Below, in pieces: positions 45,507 through 55,038 of a stretch of 64,000 bases of DNA; position 1 is the first letter of the stretch, and the number at the start of each line of letters is the position of its first letter. Under the pieces are notes generated by a model that saw only the letters and a list, made by a program, of their open reading frames with translations, was not told where the DNA came from and searched no databases. Both the position numbers and the translations under genes were made by a program. Source of the stretch: Leptotrichia sp. oral taxon 221 (GTDB lineage: Bacteria > Fusobacteriota > Fusobacteriia > Fusobacteriales > Leptotrichiaceae); assembly GCF_018128245.1 (NCBI RefSeq), contig NZ_CP072378.1, positions 1,550,001-1,614,000 on the forward strand, read 5' to 3'.

Positions 45507-46736
45507 ATGATTAAAATTGAAATGGACATGATTCAAACTATTGGTTTGGCAGTCATTTTGTTGCTTATTGGTATGAAATTACGAAAACATATTAAATTTT
45601 TTGAAAAATATTGTATCCCAGCTCCTGTTATTGGTGGATTTTTATTTTCAATAATTTCACTTATCTTTAAGGAAACAAATATACTTACTATTACATTTGA
45701 TACAACTTTACAAACATTTTTTATGGTAATGTTTTTTACGAGTGTTGGATTTAATGCGAGTTTAAAAACATTGAAAAAAGGAGGAAAACAGGTTGGTATA
45801 TTCTTACTTATTGCTGGAGGGCTATGTTTTTCTCAAAATATTGTAGCTATTGTAGTTTCAAAAATTATTGGTTTCCCACCTTTATTGGGATTGATGACAG
45901 GATCTACTCCTATGACTGGAGGACACGGAACTTCAGCGTCAATTGCACCTATTATTGAAGCGATTGGACCTCAATATGCTGGAGCTAAAACTATAGCAAT
46001 TTCAGCTGCAACTTTTGGGCTTATTGTTGGTTCTATGATGGGAGGCCCTATTGCAGATAGACTTATTAGTAAACATAAATTATTACCTGTAGATTGGAAG
46101 AAAAACGAAAAACATTTGGAAGATTCAGATATTGATGAAGAAGTTCTAAAAAAACAACGACCATTTTTAGACGGGGAAAGATTTTCAATGGCATTCTTCT
46201 ACATCTTGGTTTCAATGGGAATTGGTTCATATTTATCAATTATAATAACAGCACTTTTACCAGCTTTAAAATTCCCAATATACATTGGACCTATGATAAT
46301 CGCTGCTATTCTTAGAAATATATCTGATCAATCGAAAAAACTAAATGCACCAATAAAAGAAATTAGTGTTTTAGAAGATGTTACTCTAAGTTTATTTTTA
46401 GCAATGGCACTTATGTCACTAAAATTATGGGAATTAATTAATTTAGCAGGACCGTTATTAATTTTATTAATTGCACAAATTATTTTAATTTATTTCTATC
46501 TTAATTTCATTACCTTTAAAGCAATGGGATCAAATTACGACGCTGCTGTCATGGTTTCAGGACATTGTGGATTTGGTTTGGGAGCCACTCCAAATGGAAT
46601 TTCAAATATGAAAGCCGTTACAGAAAAATATATTTTCTCTAAAATGGCATTCTTCGTAGTTCCAGTAGTAGGAGCTTTATTTATCGATTTTGTTAATACT
46701 TGTATTATCACTTCGTTTATTATGTTTTTTAAATAA
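45507..46736 (+). CDS. gltS: Sodium/glutamate symporter
   Basis: Inner-membrane Na+-coupled glutamate carrier of the ESS family, 409 residues with about ten hydrophobic helices. Signatures: YCIPAPVIGGFLFSIIS, the pore loop LMTGSTPMTGGHGTSASIAP (near residue 135) and the second loop MVSGHCGFGLGATPNGISNM (near 355). Its own promoter and terminator are visible, so it is a single transcription unit. A good SD (AAAGGA) lies somewhat far from the ATG. Confidence 0.96.
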   Translation: MIKIEMDMIQTIGLAVILLLIGMKLRKHIKFFEKYCIPAPVIGGFLFSIISLIFKETNILTITFDTTLQTFFMVMFFTSVGFNASLKTLKKGGKQVGIFLLIAGGLCFSQNIVAIVVSKIIGFPPLLGLMTGSTPMTGGHGTSASIAPIIEAIGPQYAGAKTIAISAATFGLIVGSMMGGPIADRLISKHKLLPVDWKKNEKHLEDSDIDEEVLKKQRPFLDGERFSMAFFYILVSMGIGSYLSIIITALLPALKFPIYIGPMIIAAILRNISDQSKKLNAPIKEISVLEDVTLSLFLAMALMSLKLWELINLAGPLLILLIAQIILIYFYLNFITFKAMGSNYDAAVMVSGHCGFGLGATPNGISNMKAVTEKYIFSKMAFFVVPVVGALFIDFVNTCIITSFIMFFK

Positions 46737-46752
46737 TAGTTTTTGATTTAAG

Positions 46753-46789
46753 CGCCTTTTTAAGATATTGTTCTTGAAAGGTGTTTTTT
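46753..46789 (+). terminator. Terminator of gltS
   Basis: Arms CGCCTTTTTAAG and CTTGAAAGGTG with wobble, followed by T6. It abuts the left end of an IS remnant. Confidence 0.75.
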
Positions 46790-47121
46790 GGCTCTATAAT
46801 ATATATGGGGATGAAAAAAGAAATAAAAAAATAGCATAAATAACAAATTTATAGTATTATGTTTTTGCCAAAAAGACATAAGAAAGGAATTTGTATTTAT
46901 GAAAAATAATTTTACCACATTCAGACCTGAAATAAAAGATGTAAAAATAAAAAAAGTGGAACTTATCTGTGACACCTACCATGTATATGGAATAAGAGTA
47001 TGATACAAACCATATCCTGATAAATATTTTAAAGGACAGGAAATCATCAACCATAAGGAAATTTCTTCTCTGTCATAAAGATAGTATAAAAAAGGTTGGA
47101 ATGGATATGTTCATGCAGTTA
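46790..47121 (+). mobile_element. ISL3-family IS remnant A (left end only)
   Basis: It begins with GGCTCTATAATATATATGGG, related to the inverse of the right end at 48913 (GGCTCTTTGTCAAGTGTGGG). It carries a decayed frame with several stops and ends in a segment (AGTATAAAAAAGGTTGGAAT, 47088-47107) shared with remnant B. Sequence beyond about 47121 is unrelated to the transposase. Confidence 0.6.
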
Positions 47122-47320
47122 TTGTAAATGCACTTGTCTTTAAATAAGTTTCTTCTACAGGAGATGATATCCCTGCCATTCTATGAAAATCTTCTGTGTC
47201 TTCCTGCTCAATTACATCAATAATATCATCTATTGTTATTATTCCAAGAAGCCTATTTTCAATATCCACCACCGGCAAAATAATCAGATCATATTTTTTC
47301 TTATTTCATATGAAATAAAT
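47112..47320 (-). pseudogene. mgtE: Fragment of a magnesium transporter MgtE gene
   Basis: About 60 codons encode part of a CBS domain and the link to the membrane part: ILPVVDIENRLLGIITIDDI, then EQEDTEDFHRMAGISSPVEE. These are typical of MgtE. Neither the N-terminal domain nor the membrane domain is present. The fragment ends where the IS remnant begins, so a rearrangement probably cut the gene. Confidence 0.75.
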
Positions 47321-47340
47321 ATTCATTCTCACTGATTTTC

Positions 47341-48165
47341 CTATTTTTTTAAATTTTTTTCAAGAACAGAATAAAGCTGATCCAGACGCCATTGTTCCTC
47401 ATAATCCATCTTTGGATTCTCAAAATAATATTTTTCAATAACCGGTAAAAATACCTCTGCAATTTCTTTACTGTTCATCCATAAATTCATTTGTTCATTA
47501 AATTCAGGATTGGAAGAAAAAGAATACGAATAGTAAGTATAGCTTTCAGTATAGGAGTACATCATTTCTTCAAAATGCCACAATACATTTATATTTTCAC
47601 TTGCTTTTTTCCACATTTCAATATCAAACAGATGCTCTGTTTTCAGTCCTCCCAGATTAAACATAGTCATATAAACTGAAAAATTTTCTATTCTTGCTGT
47701 TTTAGGCTCAGTTTTAAGCACTTCAAACATAAACTCATTCGAAAATCTGTACATGAAATCAAGTTCCTCATCACTCCAGATTTTCTTCTCAAAGTGGCAT
47801 TTATCAAGAATAAGTGAAGTGTCCAGCCTTATTTCTGCATATTTTACTATAAACTCAAGTATTTTTGGAAGAAAATGTTTTATCTCAAGTCCTGTTTCAT
47901 CTAGATTTACAGCATCCAGATACTCCCACATTAACTCCCTTGATAATTCTCTGACTGGTGTCTTTATAAGTTTTTCTACATTTTCTTCACTTACACAGCA
48001 AGGTGTACACACAGTCAGTTTTCCATTTAAATCATGAGTAAAAATTTTATATGCTTCTTCCAGCATTTTTTTCATATTTTCACTTATCAATTTATCATCA
48101 AGTTCACCATTTATTGCCATCATAATTTCTTCAGACGGTCTAGTTTTTATCTTAAATTTTTTCAT
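47341..48165 (-). CDS. Hypothetical protein between two IS remnants
   Basis: 274 residues, not recognised. It is acidic and probably soluble and helical. Trp, Tyr and Glu are frequent, for example HFEEMMYSYTESYTYYSYSF near residue 205, and there is a Cys pair CTPCC near residue 53. The ATG at 48165 follows AGGAG. An apparent 79-codon upstream extension runs antisense through the IS remnant and is not credible. It sits with an mgtE fragment between two ISL3 remnants, so it may have been acquired. Confidence 0.6.
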   Translation of the reverse strand: MKKFKIKTRPSEEIMMAINGELDDKLISENMKKMLEEAYKIFTHDLNGKLTVCTPCCVSEENVEKLIKTPVRELSRELMWEYLDAVNLDETGLEIKHFLPKILEFIVKYAEIRLDTSLILDKCHFEKKIWSDEELDFMYRFSNEFMFEVLKTEPKTARIENFSVYMTMFNLGGLKTEHLFDIEMWKKASENINVLWHFEEMMYSYTESYTYYSYSFSSNPEFNEQMNLWMNSKEIAEVFLPVIEKYYFENPKMDYEEQWRLDQLYSVLEKNLKK

Positions 48166-48286
48166 CAGAATTTTTCTCCTGCTAGAAATATATTTATTAT
48201 AACATATTTTAGGCATTTCTCTTATTATTTTTAAAAAATTTCCAATAGAAAAAACTATATTTATGAGTGAAATTTTAATACATAAA

Positions 48287-48913
48287 GGCTCTATAATATA
48301 AAAGACAGTATAAAAAAGGTTGGAATGTACATGTTCATGCAGTTCAGGAATACAGTATACTCCTGTCTTCCACATGCTGATATTGTAGCAGACAAATATC
48401 ATGTCATAAGGCAGGCAAACTGGAGGATAGGGGATGTGAGGATAAGATTATTCAATTCAGACATAAAATACAAGGAATATAAGAAATATTGGAAACTGAT
48501 AGCAAAGAATCCAAATAGTACGTTCAGTCCTTTGGCTAAAGAAACTGAAGAACCTTTTCAGAGATATTTTCAAGGGCTTATGATCTTAGGACAAAATTTT
48601 TCAGTATATTTGAAATAAAGGATGTCACTATATTCAGTTATGAACTGAATGACCTAATATGAGAACTGAAGGAATCTGGAATAAAGGAATGTATTAAGTT
48701 AGGGGAAACATTATCAAACTGGGAAGAAGAAATAAATAATATCCAAAAATATAATATAAATAATGGATTTGTTGAAGGGAAAAATAACAAAATAAAAGTA
48801 ATAAAAAGGCTATCTTATGGGATAAAAAAATTCGACAACCTTAGAAAGCTTATTCAGCTTAGAATCTTTTAAGGTTACCGAACTTTTTCCACCCCCACAC
48901 TTGACAAAGAGCC
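48287..48913 (+). mobile_element. ISL3-family IS remnant B (internally deleted)
   Basis: It starts with the left-end word GGCTCTATAATATA, jumps to the middle of the transposase (DMFMQFRNTVYSCLPHADIV, then VADKYHVIRQANWRIGDVR) and continues, broken by stops, to NGFVEGKNNKIKVIKRLSYG, which is the conserved ISL3 C terminus. The right inverted repeat (CCCACACTTGACAAAGAGCC) ends at 48913. The transposase is not functional. Confidence 0.8.
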
Positions 48914-48928
48914 AATTATTATACTAAA

Positions 48929-48980
48929 AAATGTGAATTTACTTCTCATGAATAATCTTCACAATTATAAATTCACATTT
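48929..48980 (-). terminator. Terminator of the GH10-like protein gene
   Basis: Arms AAATGTGAATTTA (48929-48941) and TAAATTCACATTT (48968-48980), followed by T on the minus strand. Confidence 0.75.
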
Positions 48981-49024
48981 CACATTTCAATTTTTATTCT
49001 CTTATCCGTGTTAGCACTTTATTT

Positions 49025-50293
49025 TTAGTTCATTCCTACAATATTTTCATTAGGAACACTGCTGTAAGGACCATTTTTTAAACTATTTGTTACATTTTTT
49101 GGATTTGTTAATAATGATTTATAGCTAAAAAAGATACTTCCTTTTACTTGTGCATAATTTCTGTTGAAATTAATTTGGTTTACTAATTCTTTTGCATTTT
49201 GCCATTCATTTACTTTGTACGCTGCTTGTCCAATATATAATTTTGTACCAGAATCTGCTGCATATTTACTCCACCATTTTACTAATGTGTTGTATTCTGC
49301 TGCTTTAAATCCTTGATTCCAATAAATTTGTGGTGCTACATAATCTAGCCAACCTTTATCCATCCATAACAATATATCTGCATACAAGTCATCATAATTT
49401 TGAACACCTGCTGTTGTACTAGAACCTTTTACTGGATCTGTTGAAGCATTTCTCCAAACACCAAATGGACTTATTCCAAATTCTACATTAGGATTAACTT
49501 TTTTAATAGATTTATGTAATTTTTCTATTAAATTATTTACATTATTTCTTCTCCAGTCACCTATACTAGCGAATTTAGAACCATATTTTTGATATTGCGC
49601 ACTATCTGGATATTCTTGACCTTTAACTTTGTATGGATAAAAATAGTCATCCATATGCACTCCGTCAATATCATAATTTTTAACAACTTCAACAATACTA
49701 TCCACAACATAATTATTAACTTCTGGTATACCAGGATTCAAATAAACATGCCCTCCATAAATAACTGTCCAATCTGGTCTCTTTTTCCCAATATTGTCAC
49801 TTGAAAGTTTTTCTCTTCCACCTGTTGCTGTCAATCTATACGGATTAAACCAAGCATGAAATTGAATTCCTCTTTTATGTGCTTCCTCCACCATAAATTT
49901 CAAAGGATCATATCCAGGATCTTTTCCTTGAGTTCCTGTTAAATACTCAGACCAAGGTGAATATTTTGAAGGATAAAAAGCATCCCCCGCAGGTTTTACT
50001 TGAACGAAAACTGCATTCATATTCCATTTTTTTACATTATCCAAAATAGTAATAAAATCCCTTTTTTGTTGTTCTACACTAAGCCCTTTTTTTGAAGGCC
50101 AGTCAATGTTACTAACACTTGCTACCCAAACACCTCTTAACTCTTGTTGATTAGCAACATCTGAATTTCTGTTGCTTGTAGCATTACCTCCACCGATATT
50201 TCTAGCTCCTGTAATTATACTTTGAGCATTTAATGTCGTAGCAGCTGATATAACCAATAGAGATACTGCCAATTTTTTTAACAATGATTTCAC
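49025..50293 (-). CDS. Glycoside hydrolase family 10-like (GHL10/YngK) secreted protein
   Basis: 422 residues with a signal peptide (about residues 1-23, ending AATTLNA). The GHL10 barrel begins LRGVWVASVSNIDWPSKKGL and contains AVFVQVKPAGDAFYPSKYSP, FHAWFNPYRLTA, YDIDGVHMDDYFYP and APQIYWNQGF. Such proteins act outside the cell or in the periplasm on polysaccharide, possibly denuded peptidoglycan, as reported for related DigH enzymes. The GTG start has an AAAGGAG SD. A single gene with a terminator. Confidence 0.9.
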   Translation of the reverse strand: MKSLLKKLAVSLLVISAATTLNAQSIITGARNIGGGNATSNRNSDVANQQELRGVWVASVSNIDWPSKKGLSVEQQKRDFITILDNVKKWNMNAVFVQVKPAGDAFYPSKYSPWSEYLTGTQGKDPGYDPLKFMVEEAHKRGIQFHAWFNPYRLTATGGREKLSSDNIGKKRPDWTVIYGGHVYLNPGIPEVNNYVVDSIVEVVKNYDIDGVHMDDYFYPYKVKGQEYPDSAQYQKYGSKFASIGDWRRNNVNNLIEKLHKSIKKVNPNVEFGISPFGVWRNASTDPVKGSSTTAGVQNYDDLYADILLWMDKGWLDYVAPQIYWNQGFKAAEYNTLVKWWSKYAADSGTKLYIGQAAYKVNEWQNAKELVNQINFNRNYAQVKGSIFFSYKSLLTNPKNVTNSLKNGPYSSVPNENIVGMN

Positions 50294-50443
50294 TAAAATC
50301 TCCTTTCTAAAAAAACATTTTCTATCTTCATTTTAATACATTTTTTGCAATTTTTCAAATTTATTTTCAAATTTTTTTAAATCTTTTTCCTTTTACAAAA
50401 ACAAGAAGAAATTAGTTACTCTTATTTATAGAAATTTTTTTCA

Positions 50444-51175
50444 TTAAATAATATCAAAATCAATCAAAATTGGCAAATGATCCGATAACATTGTTTTTAT
50501 AACCTTCACATCATTTATTTTTATATTCTCTGAATGGAGCACAAAATCCAATTCCTTTTTAGGCGACCAACTAGGAAAAGTCGGCTTTTTCTCTAAATTC
50601 GCACTTTTCAGTTTCCCAGCTTTCATAAACAATTCTATCTCTTCAGTCCCCCACAAAGTATTAAAATCTCCAGCAACAATCATTGGTTTTTCACATTTTT
50701 CAATTAAACTAAACAATTGCACAAATTGTTTCATTCGAGTTTTTCCACCCAACGCCAAATGAACTAAGAAAATTACAATTCCATTAGTTTCAATTTCAAT
50801 TATTAATTTTTTCATTCCATTATCTAAATAATGAAATTTATGATTTACTATTTCTTTATTTGATAATAATGCATTTCCTTGTTTTCGCACCATTGGAAAT
50901 TTCATATATCTCGAATTTTCTTCGTATTTATACTGATAAATAAAATTTTTGTCTGTCATTTCACTCAAAATCTCGGCTTGATTTTTTGATTTCATACGAA
51001 ATGACCCTAAATCGACTTCCACCAAACCAACTATATCTGGCTTTTGTCTTTTAATAAATTTTCCTATTCGATCTATTTGTTTTTCAGAACGACCCAAATA
51101 ACCTCTAATATGTTTAAATCTCTTTATTAAATACTTCCCCGTTCCATATCTTATGTTATACAAAAGAAATTTCAT
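50444..51175 (-). CDS. Endonuclease/exonuclease/phosphatase-fold protein
   Basis: 243 residues with the metal-dependent EEP fold: LLYNIRYGTG (Asn), GLVEVDLGSF (catalytic Glu), MIVAGDFNTLWG (Asp and Asn) and the terminal LSDHLPILIDF (Asp-His). No signal peptide. The substrate may be nucleic acid, an inositol phosphate or a phospholipid; sequence alone does not tell. It starts 6 nt after the O-methyltransferase stop, so the two are co-transcribed. Confidence 0.88.
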   Translation of the reverse strand: MKFLLYNIRYGTGKYLIKRFKHIRGYLGRSEKQIDRIGKFIKRQKPDIVGLVEVDLGSFRMKSKNQAEILSEMTDKNFIYQYKYEENSRYMKFPMVRKQGNALLSNKEIVNHKFHYLDNGMKKLIIEIETNGIVIFLVHLALGGKTRMKQFVQLFSLIEKCEKPMIVAGDFNTLWGTEEIELFMKAGKLKSANLEKKPTFPSWSPKKELDFVLHSENIKINDVKVIKTMLSDHLPILIDFDII

Positions 51176-51180
51176 TTTAA

Positions 51181-51825
51181 CTACTTCCTAACTAATCCTA
51201 CTCCATCTCCAAACGGTAATAAGATAAAATTATATTCTTTATTCAATTTTTGAATAAATTCTCTCAATCTTCTAACAATCGTTTTAAATCTTTTCGGAAC
51301 ATTTTCATCACTTTCGGCAACTAATCCTCTAAACATCAAATTATCTATAAAAATTACTCCATTTTCATTCAATAATCCATAACTCATTTCAAAAAATTTT
51401 AAATATTGACCTTTTGAAGCATCGATAAAAATAAAATCATATTTTTTAGACTGATCTAATTTAGGAATCTCCTCCAACGCATCACCTAAAATCATTTCAT
51501 TTTTATCTAGTAATCCCAACTTCTCAAAATTCTCTTTCGCTATTTTGTGTCTCTTTTCATCTATCTCAATAGTCGTTAATTTTCCGCCATTTTTATTCGC
51601 AATTCTAGCCAAAAATAATCCCGAATAACCAGTTGCAGTCCCTATTTCCAAAATATTTTTTGCATTAATATTATTCGCATTATAAATCATGAAATTCAAG
51701 ACATCTCTTGTTATAATCGGAACCTTATCCTCCAAACTCTCACGCTCTATTTTTTCAACAATCTCATCATCAATCTCAAATAATTCCTGTGCATACTTCG
51801 ATGATTCTAAAAAATTTTCTATCAT
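51181..51825 (-). CDS. O-methyltransferase family 3 (TrmR/YrrM-like)
   Basis: 214 residues with a class I SAM fold: NILEIGTATGYSGLFLARIA (motif I, near residue 60), TIEIDEKRHKIAKENF, YDFIFIDASKGQYLKFFEM and GVIFIDNLMFRGLVAES. Close bacterial relatives methylate hydroxyuridine in the tRNA wobble position (TrmR); catechol-type substrates are known for other members. I favour tRNA modification but only by family resemblance. Confidence 0.85.
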   Translation of the reverse strand: MIENFLESSKYAQELFEIDDEIVEKIERESLEDKVPIITRDVLNFMIYNANNINAKNILEIGTATGYSGLFLARIANKNGGKLTTIEIDEKRHKIAKENFEKLGLLDKNEMILGDALEEIPKLDQSKKYDFIFIDASKGQYLKFFEMSYGLLNENGVIFIDNLMFRGLVAESDENVPKRFKTIVRRLREFIQKLNKEYNFILLPFGDGVGLVRK

Positions 51826-51895
51826 TTTTCTCTCTTTTCTATTTTTTCTACCATTTTTTACAAAATCTCTAATTTTTATTTTTAATTACAATTTT

Positions 51896-52933
51896 TTAAA
51901 TCATTTCTCCCATTTTAAACATCGGAAGCATAACTGCAAAAATCACAAAACCAATTATCAATCCAATAACTATTATCGACAATGGCTCAAATAATTTTAA
52001 AAATAATTTCACTTTTTCAGTCACTTTCTCATAATAAATCGTATTCAAATTTGAAAAAGCAGTTTCCACATTTCCAGTTTTTTCACCAATACTCAAAAAA
52101 TTAATATATTCTCTATCAAAAAAATAAAGATTTTTAAAAGCCTGTTGAATCGAAATCCCTTTTTCCACCTTTTTTATTATTTTTTTTACCTCTGCATTCA
52201 ACATCAAACTTTTTGAATTTGAAGTCAATTTTAAAGATTGCAACAAAGGAACATTAGCACTACTCAACATATACATATTTCTCGTAAAATTCAAAATACA
52301 AATATCTTTATACAATTTATCCACAATTTTAATCTTCAAGAGCAATTTTTCAATATTATAATTATTCCTTTTATAAATAAAATTTGCCCCAAAGACAATC
52401 ACTCCTGCTACAACTAATAAAAGTAGCCCATGTTTATTTACAATTTCACTCAGATTCACAACTAACTGTGTCAATCTAGGCAACTGCTGCCCTATATCCG
52501 AATAAATTAAAACAAATTTTGGAACTACTAATTTTAATAAAATTATTACAATAATAAAAGCTGTCCCCATTACTGTCAACGGATACACGCTCAAATTTCT
52601 TATTTCTTTTTTTATCTTTTGATTAAATTCATATTTTTCAGATAAATTTTTGAATATTATTTCCAAATTCCCTGTTTCTTCTCCAATTTTAATCATCTCT
52701 AAAAATTCTCTATTGTCAGTAATTCTCTTAAACGCTACTTGCAAAGAAACTCCTTTTTCAATTTGAAATTTTGTTTTCAAAATCTTATTTTTAAAATTTT
52801 CTTTATAATTTCCTGAAATTATTTCCAATGCATTAACCAAACTTATTTTACCTTTTAAGAGATAATACATCCCCTTTGTAAAAGAAAAATAATCTTTTTC
52901 TTTTATTTTTTCCTCATTTTTAAAAACTCTCAT
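51896..52933 (-). CDS. Type II secretion / type IV pilus inner-membrane platform protein (GspF/PilC)
   Basis: 345 residues with two repeated T2SSF domains (about residues 12-135 and 205-330), each ending in membrane helices. Repeated signatures are LEMIKIGEETGNLEIIFKNL and INFLSIGEKTGNVETAFSNL. It anchors the pseudopilus or pilus in the inner membrane. It is separated from the pilin-to-secretin cluster at 55-61 kb by two kinase genes on the same strand, and probably belongs to the same machine. No ATPase gene is next to it. Confidence 0.92.
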   Translation of the reverse strand: MRVFKNEEKIKEKDYFSFTKGMYYLLKGKISLVNALEIISGNYKENFKNKILKTKFQIEKGVSLQVAFKRITDNREFLEMIKIGEETGNLEIIFKNLSEKYEFNQKIKKEIRNLSVYPLTVMGTAFIIVIILLKLVVPKFVLIYSDIGQQLPRLTQLVVNLSEIVNKHGLLLLVVAGVIVFGANFIYKRNNYNIEKLLLKIKIVDKLYKDICILNFTRNMYMLSSANVPLLQSLKLTSNSKSLMLNAEVKKIIKKVEKGISIQQAFKNLYFFDREYINFLSIGEKTGNVETAFSNLNTIYYEKVTEKVKLFLKLFEPLSIIVIGLIIGFVIFAVMLPMFKMGEMI

Positions 52934-52965
52934 AATCCCCCCAGATATAATTGTTTTATTTTTTA

Positions 52966-53846
52966 TTATTTTTGTACTAACGCTATTTTCCCTAAAGCAA
53001 TAGATCCAACAAATCCTGCTTCATCTCCAAGTCCAGGATAAACGATATAATTATCAATATCTTTTAATATCGCATCTTTTTGAACATAACCATTTAAAAA
53101 CTCCTGAACATATTTTCTTATGAATGGGAACATTTGTTTTTGTTTCATTACTCCACCACCCATAATTATTTTTGTGGTGATAAAATCAAAATATAGTTAA
53201 CCAATGCTTGAGCCAAATAATATGCTTCCATTTCCCAAACTTCTGTTCTATCTGCTAATTCAATTCCTTTTTTATTCCATCTAGCTTCAATTGCCGGTCC
53301 AGCTGCCATTCCTTCTAAACAATCTTTATGAAACGGACATCTTCCTTCAAATTTATCATCTTTGTGTCTTTTAATAAAAATATGTCCCATTTCAGGATGA
53401 GTTAATCCTTGAACCATTCTTCCATTTACTACTGCTCCAGCACCAATTCCAGTTCCAACTGTGATATACATTACATTTTTTAAACCTTCTCCAGCTCCCC
53501 ACCAAGCTTCTGCCAATGCTGCACCATTTACATCTGTGTCAAATTCCATAGGTACATCAAAATGTTTTTTCAATTCACCTATCATATTGAAATCACTCCA
53601 ATAAGGTTTTGGTGTTTTTGTAATATAACCATAAGTTTCTGAACCTTTTACTGGATCAATTGGTCCAAAGCTTCCAACACCCATTACATCAAATTCTTTA
53701 TCACTAAAATATTCAATAACCTTTCTCATTGTTTCATCTGGAGTTGTTGTTGGAATGCTTATTCTCTCAATAACTTCTCCATTTTCTTTTCCTAATCCAC
53801 AAATAAATTTAGTTCCTCCAGCTTCAATTGCCGCAATTACTGTCAT
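52966..53846 (-). pseudogene. ROK-family sugar kinase (fructokinase-like), frameshifted
   Basis: The first frame (from ATG 53846) has the ROK features AAIEAGGTKFICGLG, FDTDVNGAALAEAWWGAGEG, ITVGTGIGAGAVVNGRM and the zinc motif H-x(n)-CPFHKDCLEG. It stops at TAA (53166-53168) just after a run of five A. One more A would restore the frame into IIMGGGVMKQKQMFPFI and the rest of the C-terminal domain (to 52966). Joined length would be about 292 residues, typical of these kinases. It is a pseudogene, a slippage-dependent gene or a sequencing error. Confidence 0.85.
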
Positions 53847-53918
53847 AAACTTCACTTCCTTTTTTATATTTTAATTCCTCAATCCCCCTTAATTGTTGAA
53901 CTTAAAAATATTTATAAT

Positions 53919-54905
53919 TTATTTTAATTCATTATGATAAAATTCCAAAATTTCTTCTTTAGTTGCTGTTGCTGTACCAATCTTAGCTACAACTATTCCT
54001 GATGCCATATTTGCAATTACTCCAGCTTCATATAAACTTGCACCTGCCGAAAGTGAAAGCAACAACGTCGAGATAAACGTATCTCCAGCTCCTGTCACAT
54101 CAAAAACTTCCCTTGCCACAGTGGGAACCCTTTCATAATTCCCATCATACAACGAAAATCCTTCCTCACTTCTTGTTAAAACTACACAATCCAGTTGCAA
54201 ATCTTTTTTTAACTGTTTCATCGCATTAGCAACTTCTTCTTCGCTATTAAACTTATTCAGTCCAAAATAGTCCAATATTTCCTTTCTATTAGGCGTCATT
54301 GTCGTAACTCCAACATAATTTTTAAAATTATGCGGCTTAGGATCTACAACTATTTTTTTATTATGTTCTTTAGCTATTTTTATTATACTTTCAGAAACAT
54401 ATTTTGTTAAAACTCCTTTATTGTAATCTGACAATAAAATTGCATCAATTTCATCAATATCTCTTTCGACTTTTTTAATCAATGCTTCTTGAATTTCTTT
54501 AGAAATATTCGTATCTTTTTCCCAATCTAATCTTAATAATTGTTGTCCTTGAGATAAAACACGACTTTTTATAATTGTTGGTCTAGAATCATCCACAACA
54601 ATTCCATCTGATTCTATTCCCTTCGCCTCTAATTCACTAGTAAACTTCTTCCCGTTATCATCTTCGCCTATAACACCATAAACTCGCACTTGCCCTTCCA
54701 AACTCTTCAAGTTATTAGCAACGTTCGAAGCTCCCCCTAATACAAATCTCTCTTCCTCAATATTCACAACTGGCACTGGAGCTTCTGGTGATATCCGATT
54801 CACTTTTCCAATCAAATATTCATCCAACATCATATCTCCAATAACCGCTATTTTAATTTTATTAAACTTTTTTAGTATTTCTTCAAGCCTTTGAATTGAT
54901 ATCAT
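53919..54905 (-). CDS. rfaE1: D-glycero-beta-D-manno-heptose-7-phosphate kinase
   Basis: PfkB/ribokinase-fold enzyme that phosphorylates heptose 7-phosphate for ADP-heptose, the precursor of the lipopolysaccharide core. Signatures: AVIGDMMLDEYLIGKVNRIS, PEAPVPVVNIEEERFVLGGA and the catalytic FDVTGAGDTFISTLLL (Asp near residue 265). 328 residues, equal to the first domain of HldE; the adenylyltransferase domain is absent. The SD is GAGAGGA. It supports a double-membrane cell with heptose-containing glycolipid. Confidence 0.92.
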   Translation of the reverse strand: MISIQRLEEILKKFNKIKIAVIGDMMLDEYLIGKVNRISPEAPVPVVNIEEERFVLGGASNVANNLKSLEGQVRVYGVIGEDDNGKKFTSELEAKGIESDGIVVDDSRPTIIKSRVLSQGQQLLRLDWEKDTNISKEIQEALIKKVERDIDEIDAILLSDYNKGVLTKYVSESIIKIAKEHNKKIVVDPKPHNFKNYVGVTTMTPNRKEILDYFGLNKFNSEEEVANAMKQLKKDLQLDCVVLTRSEEGFSLYDGNYERVPTVAREVFDVTGAGDTFISTLLLSLSAGASLYEAGVIANMASGIVVAKIGTATATKEEILEFYHNELK

Positions 54906-55038
54906 ATTTTTCCTCTCTCAAAATCATTTTTCTTTATTATTATACTATACAATTTCAATTATTTCATTAATTTTTTTATTTTCTTTACTAAAATTTTAAA
55001 GTAAAAAACTTAGTCTAAAAATAGTATCACATCAATTA

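Noticed and set aside
48166-48402. N-terminal extension of the unknown 274-residue protein
   Set aside because: It runs antisense through an ISL3 remnant, has no ribosome site at its start, and a good AGGAG-ATG pair exists at 48165.
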